A stretch of DNA of 64,000 nt from positions 20,415,449 through 20,479,448 of the forward strand of contig CM055071.1 of assembly GCA_029204045.2 (NCBI GenBank), read 5' to 3'. Within the stretch, counting starts at the first letter, position 1. Each line of letters opens with the position of its first letter. Shown here one piece after another: positions 22,293 through 30,047 of this stretch. The position numbers and the translations under genes are program-made. Under the pieces are notes generated by a model. It was not told the origin of the DNA and did no database searches. It was given only the letters and a program-made list of their open reading frames with translations. This DNA is from Tillandsia leiboldiana (taxonomy: Eukaryota; Streptophyta; Magnoliopsida; Poales; Bromeliaceae).

Positions 22293-24900
22293 TGTAGTGT
22301 TCTGGATTTCCCCGTTCAGTTTTTTCGTTGAATCCATCATGTAGAACACCTAGTGTCGGTGTGTCTGGCCCATGGTGCAGCAAAGGGGTGCCACAGATTG
22401 ACCCTGTGTGATATGTTTAGCTGATTTGGCCTTTGGCTGTGTTTGTCGAATTTTAGAAAAGGAATTGGGCCAAACAGAGTTTGGATTTGGATTCAGCGCG
22501 GAAAAACGCTTGAAAACGACTATTTATTTGTCAAATTTGGAGTCCGGATGACCAAAAACGGGCTTCCGGAATTTTCGGGGGAATTCGGGTGCATGGGGGT
22601 GCTTCGTGGACCGGCCAATGCCACGTGGCGGCCCATTATTGGCCGGCTCACGTCGCTCGGTCCACGGAGGGGGCGCGGCGGTGCATGGACCGCGCGGCGG
22701 GCCACGTAGCACTTCCGGATTGGCGGGAGTGCGGGGCGCGGTCCAGGGAAGTAGCGCGGTGTTCGTGGACCGGGTGCATGACACGTGTCGCCAGCGGATT
22801 AGTCGGCTCACCTGGGCGCGGTCCACGGGTGCATATGACGGTGCCTCGGGGCGCGCGCCAGCGCAGGGGCACAGTGCGGCCGGTCGGCCGCACATGGCCC
22901 GCACTCGAGTGCGGGCCACGTGTCGGCCGACCAGGGGGCGTGCGCATGCACCGCCCCCAGCGGGTCTTTGCCACGCGGCGTGCGGCCGGTCGCCCCACAC
23001 AGCTGTTTGCTGTGCGGGGGACACGTGGCCGCACCGCGTGATTTCGGGCGGTCGGACGGGGGGCCGTCCGACCTGCTTTGCGGATTCGGGCACCCGAAAG
23101 TGGCGCCCGATTCCACTAAAGTTGGGGGAATGTTTGGCAGCCTATAAATAGGCCTTTGGGGGGGGCCATTTTACACTTTCTGTGAGGACTTTCACAGGGC
23201 ACCCTTAAGGAAAAATCTTCCTCTACTTGAAACCTTTCTTGCTGATCATTCCTGGGATTTTAGGAGCGCGTTTTTCGAGGTTGGACATTTTCCGGCGCGG
23301 CGCGACGCTCGTTCATCGACAACCCGTTTCGTCCCTTCACAGTGTTCAGGCTCCCTCAGCCCACCCCGACCTCCGATTCGGGTGATTCTTGCGCCGTTGG
23401 ACTCTTGACAGGTAGGGCTTCATTTTTGAGTTGCCCCTAGTTTTCTTGTGGATTTTGAGTTTCCCGAGCTTCTTTGTGACCCATTTTTCCTCGCGGAGTT
23501 TTGGACAGCACCTGGTTGATTTGGCCTTAACTTCGCGCTCAGGCGATGGATCGAGGCGATTCAAAAAGGCGTTTTACATCTACATCTCGCAAGGAATCTC
23601 CTGGAATTTTCTCAGAGTTTTATGAATATTTTTCGAAGGTGGAAATCTCCTTTCTCTGTAAGGCATGTTATAAATCTTGTAAGAATTGGAACACTAAAAT
23701 TATTCTGTTAAGAAAGGACTTTTGCATGCTTGAATGGTCACCTAGTTAGGCCACCTTTTTCTGCTGAACTATCATGCTGGAATTGACTTAGGAGAAACCA
23801 TGATTTTATTTTCTCCAGTTATCTTAACATAGGGGATATTATGCCCGGGTTAGGGCAGGGGCTGGGATAGAGTAGGCAGATACTTGGGATTCAGGACAGG
23901 CAGGCTGTGTAGGCAGGGTATTGCGGCTACCGCGGATTTTGGGCGGTTGACCGGACAGTTGTTGTTGCATCAGATCGGGGAGAGGATTAGGGTTCTTTCA
24001 GTGGATGGTACTTTCATTTAGATCAGTGTCATGATCCAGTCCTGCGGACTTATTTTTCCTTGGATACTTATTACTCAAGCATTTTACTCGTGTGGGTCGC
24101 TCCCCTCGAGTGTCACTCCGGAGTGCGCGATATGCAGACTTGAGTTCTTGAGACTCCTATTTTCCTATCGGTGTTATGCGTAGGCTGGCATACCCGATTT
24201 GGCAGGCACCGTAGGCAGTCCCAGTGTTTACTGGAGTAGAGATTGGGTTTATTCAGGCAGGCTTTGATATTCTGATGCATATATTTAGCTATCTTTTTAG
24301 CTGGGCATGTAGAGGCATATTAGTGGTAGCTTTTATCAGTAGCTATACTTATAGTTTACCATATTTATTCTTTTTCGCCTCTGGTAGTCCTAGTGAGCAT
24401 GTTCGAGTTGAGGTTCACCCACTAGGGGAGGCTACTGTCTTCATAGTAGTTCTCACCCCCACTCTTTTTCCTTCTTCTTTTCCCCTTTGTTTTGCAGAGT
24501 CCTCTGCGGCAGTTGCGGGACCCTCTTCCCAGGACCGAGGTAAGAGGATCGTTGACTAGTTAGCTGCTTCCCTGATCCAGAGTTCTGTAGCTTTTGATGT
24601 ATCCCCAGTACACTCAGATGGTTGTATTTTCTTTTATTTTTGGGTCTGGCTTCAGCCAGCTGGATGTATTTTATTTCGTGAGCTGGGAGAGACACCTGTA
24701 TATTTGTGAGAGCTATGTTGTACTTTCTTTTACAGTATTTATCTGAGATGTACTAGTTTTAGTTTAGCTCTGTTTTATGCTCCTTTATTATATTATTCAT
24801 ATCTGAGCAGGTTACCAGCGCTTCGTGTACACGGGAAATTCCGTGTGCACGGCGGATCTGTAGACGAGCCCGGGTTCTGGTTTACACCCGGGACGTGACA
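22293..24900 (+). repeat. Tek3 5' LTR (2608 bp, internally deleted)
   Basis: It runs from TGTAGTGTTCTGG to GGGACGTGACA. Relative to the 3' LTR it lacks 31425-32090, the junction being at 23660/23661 with at most a 1-bp microhomology. TATAAATA is at 23143-23150. Conserved blocks are at 23745-23802 and 24086-24124. Long GC-rich open frames in U3 (on both strands between 22520 and 23150) are not considered genes. Confidence 0.93.
22606..23150 (+). promoter_or_regulatory. Tek3 5' LTR promoter: G-box modules and TATA box
   Basis: CACGTG cores lie at 22622, 22782, 22917 and 23022, with a mutated CACGTA at 22703. Spacings are 81, 79, 135 and 105 bp. The first two steps reflect an imperfectly repeated 80-bp module that also contains GTGGACC and its complement GGTCCAC. 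The TATA box TATAAATAGGCC starts at 23143. The 3' LTR has the intact set at 30377, 30458, 30537, 30672 and 30777 with its TATA at 30898-30905. Confidence 0.7.
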
Positions 24901-24908
24901 GATTAAGT

Positions 24909-24920
24909 TGGTATCAGAGC
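24909..24920 (+). other. Tek3 primer-binding site (initiator tRNA-Met)
   Basis: TGGTATCAGAGC lies 8 bp after the 5' LTR end and is complementary to the 3' end of plant initiator tRNA-Met. Minus-strand DNA synthesis would start here. Confidence 0.95.
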
Positions 24921-25080
24921 TTAGGGATAGGTCAGTTGGGACTTAGGAAACCCTAGGCTTTTGGCAGACCCTAGGATGGCAGGGCGTGAGTGACGCGATA
25001 TTTTGCGAAAGTCGGCAATTTATTATTTAACTCTTCCTGTGAGTGAAGAGGGACTAGCATATCCTATTTCTGGAGGACTA

Positions 25081-25104
25081 TTATGTTGGCTGCAGACAAC
25101 ATAA
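25081..25104 (+). other. Tek3 leader hairpin with palindromic CTGCAG loop
   Basis: TTATGTTG (25081-25088) pairs perfectly with CAACATAA (25097-25104). The 8-nt loop is G, CTGCAG, A. It lies 160 nt downstream of the PBS and 90 nt upstream of the gag ATG. The self-complementary hexamer in an apical loop is the hallmark of retroviral dimer-initiation sites. Function is inferred, but the structure is repeated in five other interiors of this window. Confidence 0.75.
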
Positions 25105-25194
25105 GGTTACAGAAATGGGAGGATGCTTACGACTTTCGCTGGATTGGGTCGAGTGTGGTTTTGTTTTCTGATCCGTGGTTTCTTGTGTGGCAGG

Positions 25195-26471
25195 ATGCCT
25201 CCTAGGCGGCGGATTCCTACCCGGGGTACTTCCATACCCCCGGAGGAGCCGGAGCAGTCCGGGCCATCTGAGATTAGTGAGCTGAGGGCCATGGTGGCCC
25301 AGTTGGCGGAGAGCCACCGTCGACAGGAGCAGAGGTTTGACCAGTTGCTTGCCCAGGTTAGGGCACCTCCCCCTACTACTGTAGAGGCCCCTGTACCACC
25401 TGTTGTACCACGGGCTATTCCACCAGTCCCTACGGCACCGTCGTCGAGCAGTGGGGCCCAGGGGATGTTCAGGCCGTTGACCCCGGCGGAGGAGCGGGAG
25501 TTTGCTGACAAGCTTTCACAGTTTTGCAAGCGAGGACCGCCTAGGTTCTCAGGGCGGAGCACACACCCGTGGGAGATAGGATCGTGGCTGGCAGCAATGG
25601 AGAAGTTATTTCGGGATTTCTTCATTGACCATAGATACAGAGTGCATATGGCAGTACACTGTCTAGAGGGGGATGCAGATGCCTGGTGGCGTCGGGTTGA
25701 GCCTGTGGAGTTTCAGATTACCCGACAGCTACCTTGGTCAGAGTTTCGACGGATGATTCTGGACACTTATTTCTCCACAAGCGTGAAGAAAAAGCTTGAG
25801 GATGATCTGAAGAATCTGCAGCAAGGTGATCGGGCAGTTTGGGACTATTTTCAGGAGTTCACGTAGTTGCTTAACTGCGTGCCCTATGTTGCCAGGGATG
25901 GGCCGCACCAGGTAGAGCGTTTTGAGACGGGCCTTCGCCCAGAGATTTATACCTTGGTGCACGCCCAGAGGCTTCAGACCTTATCAGAGGCAGTGGATCA
26001 TGCACAGTGGGTCGAGAGGGGAGACCACGTTGTCGCTAGACGTGGAGGCTTGGTCACTCAGAGTTCTGAGAGGAAGCGACCAGCGCCAGACGATGGGGGA
26101 CAGGCCAGTTCCTGGAGCCGCCCCGACCGCCACCGCCTCAGTTTACGGGCCGAGGGCGATCGGAGCGGCGAGGGCCTGGGGGATCCCAGAGGCCCCCGCA
26201 GCATCAGCAGCAGCCCCAGCGACAGCAGCAGCACTCACAGCAGCAGAGGTCGCAGTCCCGACAGCAGGGGTCACCGCGGCAGAGGCAGCAGCAGCAGCAG
26301 TCGAGGCAGCCCCAGTCTGCGGTCAGGTGCATCTTTTGCAGGGGACAGCACCCGCCGGATACTTGTGATCAGAGGTATGGCCGCTGTTATCGGTGTGGAC
26401 AGTCTGGCCACATTCGAGCTACTTGCCCTTTCTCGACATCGCAGGTTCCTTCTTCAGCATCAGTTCCTTCG
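25195..26471 (+). pseudogene. Tek3 gag (one nonsense codon, one frameshift)
   Basis: The chosen start at 25195 opens MPPRRRIPTRG, shared with Tek1; an in-frame ATG at 25123 lies inside the leader. Parts in order are a basic N-terminus, a short coiled segment (QLAESHRRQEQRFDQLL), a proline-rich linker, and a Ty3-type capsid domain (from FCKRGPPRFSG to YFQEFT). A TAG stop at 25864-25866 interrupts a frame that otherwise continues to about 26110. Near 26113-26125 a one-base change moves the rest into the frame of pol. That part holds a glutamine-rich tract and two zinc knuckles at 26328-26366 (CX2CX3HX4C) and 26385-26426 (CX2CX4HX4C). The protein would form particles and bind RNA; as it stands only a truncated capsid could be made. 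Confidence 0.9.
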
Positions 26472-29400
26472 GTGCCGCAGCAGCGGCCCTATGCTCCAGC
26501 GAGCAGGGCTCCTTCCTCCCATCCTGCAGACTACAGACCTACGGCGCAGAGTGGGCGAGTCTATGCCGCCCAGGTAGAGGACTCCGCAGCAGCCGACCAC
26601 GTGGTGGCAGGTATCACATTACTTTTTGGTACTAAAGCTCGCACTTTATTTAATACCGGTGCATCGCATTCTTTTATCAGTAGATCATTTGCATTATCCC
26701 ATGGACTAGAGTTAGATCGGTTGCCACATGCATTAGTCGTACAGATTCCCGAGCATACATTGTATGTAGCGGAGTGTTGTTGGGCTTGCCCTGTACAGAT
26801 TGAGTCTTGGATTTTCCCAGCGGACCTGATGGTCCTTAGTCAGCTGCGGGATTTCGATATAGTGCTTGGGATGGATTGGCTGGCTCGCTACTTCGCTACG
26901 ATTGATTGCGCCGCGAGGACTGTGACTTTCAGCGAGCCAGGCCAGGAGGTGTTTGTTTATAGGGGGTGCCAGAGTGCTTTCTTTGCCTCAGTAGTTTCGA
27001 CTTCTCGGGCGAGGCAGATGATGCGCAGTGGCTGCATAGCCTTTTTGGCTTGTGTGGTTAAGGAGCCTACGGCGGCACAGGGACTCACGGATATCCCTAT
27101 TGTCCACGAGTTCCCGGACGTGTTTCCACCGGAGTTGACTAGTATGCCGCCGGATAGGGAGATCGAGTTTTTGATTGACGTAGTCCCAGGAACTGCGCCA
27201 ATCTCTAAGGCTCCTTACCGTATGGCACCGGCTGAGCTGCGGGAGTTAAAGGCGCAACTTCAGGACTTAATGGATAAAGGCTTTGTGAGACCAAGTGTAT
27301 CGCCTTGGGGAGCGCCGGTGCTATTTGTGAAGAAGAATGATGGTTCACTTCGACTTTGTGTTGATTACCGCGAGCTGAATAAAGTGACCATCAAGAACAC
27401 GTACCCTTTGCCGCGCATTGATGACTTATTTGATCAGCTGCAAGGGTCTTGTGTCTTCTCCAAGATTGACTTACAGTCTGGTTACCACCAACTGAAGGTG
27501 AAGGCCGAGGACATCCCGAAGACGGCATTCAGGACGCGGTACGGGCATTATGAGTTTACCGTCATGCCTTTTGGATTGACAAATGCCCCTGCTGCTTTTA
27601 TGGATTTAATGAACAGGATTTTTCGACCATACCTGGATCGATTCGTTGTGGTGTTTATTGATGATATCCTGATCTATTCACGGAGTGATGCGGAGCACGA
27701 GGAGCACCTGAGGGTTGTGCTGCAACTTCTCAGGGAAAAGAAGTTGTATGCCAAACTATCTAAGTGCGAATTCTGGCTTAGAGAGGTTACTTTTTTGGGA
27801 CATGTGATCTCCGCCGCAGGAGTGGCTGTGGACCCGGCGAAGATTGAGGCAGTCCGGGATTGGCACCGACCAACGACGGTATTAGAGGTTCGCAGTTTTA
27901 TGGGCCTAGCCGGATACTACCGTCGGTTTGTGGAAGGTTTTGCGAAACTTTCCACACCCCTCACTCGTCTGACTCGTAAAGGGATTAAGTTTATTTGGAG
28001 TGAGGATTGCCAGAGGAGCTTTGAGGAATTAAAGAACAGACTGATGTCGGCTCCTATCCTTTCCCTCCCTATTATGGGGAAAGGATATGTGATTTACAGT
28101 GATGCATCGCACAGTGGACTTGGCTGTGTGCTGATGCAGGAGGGTAGGGTGATCGCTTATGCCTCTCGGCAACTAAAGGATTATGAAAAGAATTACCCTA
28201 CCCATGACTTGGAGCTTGCTGGAGTGATTTTTGCATTGAAGTTGTGGCCCCATTATTTATATGGGGAGCACTGCGAGATTTACACAGACCACAAGAGCTT
28301 GAAATACTTGTTCACTCAGAAGGAGCTCAACTTGAGGCAACGCAGATGGTTAGAATTATTAAAGGACTATGATGTGGACATACTCTACCATCCCGGTAAG
28401 GCCAACGTGGTTGCCGATGCCCTGAGCAAGAGAGCAGTACAGAGCCTATCTTTGATGATCACCGATCAGGCGCCATTACTTGAGCAGATGAGGCGGTTAG
28501 AGCTCGAGGTTGTGTCCCCTGGGGTCTCTGCTAGACTTATGTCTCTAGTCGTGCAGCCCACTCTGTTGGACAGGATTCGAGAGAAACAGAGTGAGGACCC
28601 CCACTTGATGAGGATTCGAGAGCAGATTCAGACGGATCCGACAGGGGACTTCTCAGTTGATGCTTCGGGAGTACTTCGGTACAGGGACCGAGCTTGTGTG
28701 CCCATGGATACAGAGATTCGAGAGCAGATCTTGAGGGAGGCCCACTATGCACCTTATACCATCCATCCTGGAGGGACTAAGATGTATAGGGACCTCAAGG
28801 CACAGTTCTGGTGGAATGGGATGAAAAGAGACATTGGGAGATTCGTGGTGTATTGCTTAACTTGTCAGCAAGTAAAGGCTGAGCATCGTGTACCTGCTGG
28901 CAAGTTGCAGAGCCTCCCAATCCCTGAATGGAAATGGGAGCATGTTACTATGGATTTTGTCACTGGGTTGCCGAGGGCACAGACTGGAGCAGACGCAATC
29001 TGGGTAGTCATGGACAGACTCACCAAGTCCGCTCACTTTTTACCGGTACAGGTGACTTGGCCACTTGAGCGACTGGCACAGCTGTATTTAGACGAGGTGG
29101 TGAGATTGCATGGCGTGCCCGCCTCCATTGTATTTGATCGAGATTCGAGGTTTGTTTCGCGCTTTTGGAGGAGTCTACAGGCCACTTTGGGGACGCAGCT
29201 CAGTTTCAGCACGGCATTTCACCCACAGACAGACGGACAGTCAGAGCGGACTATACAGATTCTCGAGGACATGCTCCGGGCTTGCACGCTAGACTTTGGA
29301 GGAGGTTGGGTGCGACACTTATCACTGGCAGAGTTTGCGTACAACAATAGCTTTCAAGCGAGCATACAGATGGCTCCGTTTGAAGCATTGTGTGGACGCA

Positions 29401-29999
29401 AGTGTCGTTCTCCACTATATTGGAGCGATGTGGGTGAAAGACGGACTTTGGGTCCAGAGTTGTTGCGAGAGGCAGAGGATAAAGTCAGGATAATCAGGCA
29501 GCATCTTCAGACAGCTCAGAGCAGACAGAGGAGCTACGCCAATGTGCGGAGGCGAGACCTTGAGTTTATGGTTGGAGATCACGTCTTTTTGAAGGTTTCG
29601 CCTTCAAAGGGTATCCGGAGATTTAGGATTCGTGGGAAACTGAGCCCTCGTTATATTGGACCTTTTGAAGTATTGGATCGCATAGGGCCAGTTGCCTACA
29701 GGCTTGCACTTCCTCCAAGGCTTGCTGGTGTTCACGATGTATTCCATGTATCGACTCTGAGGAGGTATGTTCATGACCCGTCACACATCATCGATTTCAC
29801 CCCACTGGAGATTGTTGAGGACCTGAGCTATGTTGAGCGGCCATTGAGGATCTTGGACCGCGAGGTTAGGGAGTTGCGCAGTCGGGCCATTCCCTATGTG
29901 AAGATCCTCTGGAGCAGTCATGATGAGCGTGAGGCCACCTGGGAGCTAGAGTCAGCGATGATGGATGCTTACCCCTACTTATTCGAGGCCCCGGCTTGA
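26472..29999 (+). CDS. Tek3 pol polyprotein (protease-RT-RNase H-integrase-chromodomain), protease active site mutated
   Basis: The 1175-codon frame has no break; it is open from about 26106, so the zinc knuckles belong to the same frame. Domains counted from 26472: retropepsin with NTGASHSFIS at 61-70, Asn61 replacing the catalytic Asp present in Tek1; RT from about 250 with FIDD (Asp397, Asp398); RNase H with Asp544, Glu581, Asp606 and Asp649; integrase zinc site His758, His765, Cys795, Cys798; integrase core Asp828, Asp889, Glu925 (D,D-35-E spacing); GPY/F module near 1055-1085; chromodomain in the last 55 residues. It would process, copy and integrate the element, the chromodomain steering insertion to chromatin. 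The Asn at position 61 (AAT at 26652) should block self-processing. No natural start codon is expected here, since pol is normally made as part of gag-pol. Confidence 0.93.
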   Translation: MPQQRPYAPASRAPSSHPADYRPTAQSGRVYAAQVEDSAAADHVVAGITLLFGTKARTLFNTGASHSFISRSFALSHGLELDRLPHALVVQIPEHTLYVAECCWACPVQIESWIFPADLMVLSQLRDFDIVLGMDWLARYFATIDCAARTVTFSEPGQEVFVYRGCQSAFFASVVSTSRARQMMRSGCIAFLACVVKEPTAAQGLTDIPIVHEFPDVFPPELTSMPPDREIEFLIDVVPGTAPISKAPYRMAPAELRELKAQLQDLMDKGFVRPSVSPWGAPVLFVKKNDGSLRLCVDYRELNKVTIKNTYPLPRIDDLFDQLQGSCVFSKIDLQSGYHQLKVKAEDIPKTAFRTRYGHYEFTVMPFGLTNAPAAFMDLMNRIFRPYLDRFVVVFIDDILIYSRSDAEHEEHLRVVLQLLREKKLYAKLSKCEFWLREVTFLGHVISAAGVAVDPAKIEAVRDWHRPTTVLEVRSFMGLAGYYRRFVEGFAKLSTPLTRLTRKGIKFIWSEDCQRSFEELKNRLMSAPILSLPIMGKGYVIYSDASHSGLGCVLMQEGRVIAYASRQLKDYEKNYPTHDLELAGVIFALKLWPHYLYGEHCEIYTDHKSLKYLFTQKELNLRQRRWLELLKDYDVDILYHPGKANVVADALSKRAVQSLSLMITDQAPLLEQMRRLELEVVSPGVSARLMSLVVQPTLLDRIREKQSEDPHLMRIREQIQTDPTGDFSVDASGVLRYRDRACVPMDTEIREQILREAHYAPYTIHPGGTKMYRDLKAQFWWNGMKRDIGRFVVYCLTCQQVKAEHRVPAGKLQSLPIPEWKWEHVTMDFVTGLPRAQTGADAIWVVMDRLTKSAHFLPVQVTWPLERLAQLYLDEVVRLHGVPASIVFDRDSRFVSRFWRSLQATLGTQLSFSTAFHPQTDGQSERTIQILEDMLRACTLDFGGGWVRHLSLAEFAYNNSFQASIQMAPFEALCGRKCRSPLYWSDVGERRTLGPELLREAEDKVRIIRQHLQTAQSRQRSYANVRRRDLEFMVGDHVFLKVSPSKGIRRFRIRGKLSPRYIGPFEVLDRIGPVAYRLALPPRLAGVHDVFHVSTLRRYVHDPSHIIDFTPLEIVEDLSYVERPLRILDREVRELRSRAIPYVKILWSSHDEREATWELESAMMDAYPYLFEAPA

Positions 30000-30013
30000 G
30001 GTATGACTTTTGG

Positions 30014-30047
30014 TTTCGAGGACGAAACTTTTTTTAGTGGGGGAGGA
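30014..30047 (+). other. Tek3 pre-PPT hairpin and polypurine tract
   Basis: TTTCG / AGGA / CGAAA at 30014-30027 is followed by a T-run and then AGTGGGGGAGGA (30036-30047), which abuts the 3' LTR. The purine run primes plus-strand DNA synthesis. Confidence 0.93.

Noticed and set aside
22520..23150. Several GC-rich frames of 100-190 codons (repeated near 30250-31045)
   Set aside because: They occur in both Tek3 LTRs across the G-box modules on both strands, and are shadows of base composition.
24909..24920. tRNA-Met gene
   Set aside because: Only 12 bases match the tRNA 3' end, in the exact PBS position of a retrotransposon; no cloverleaf surrounds it.
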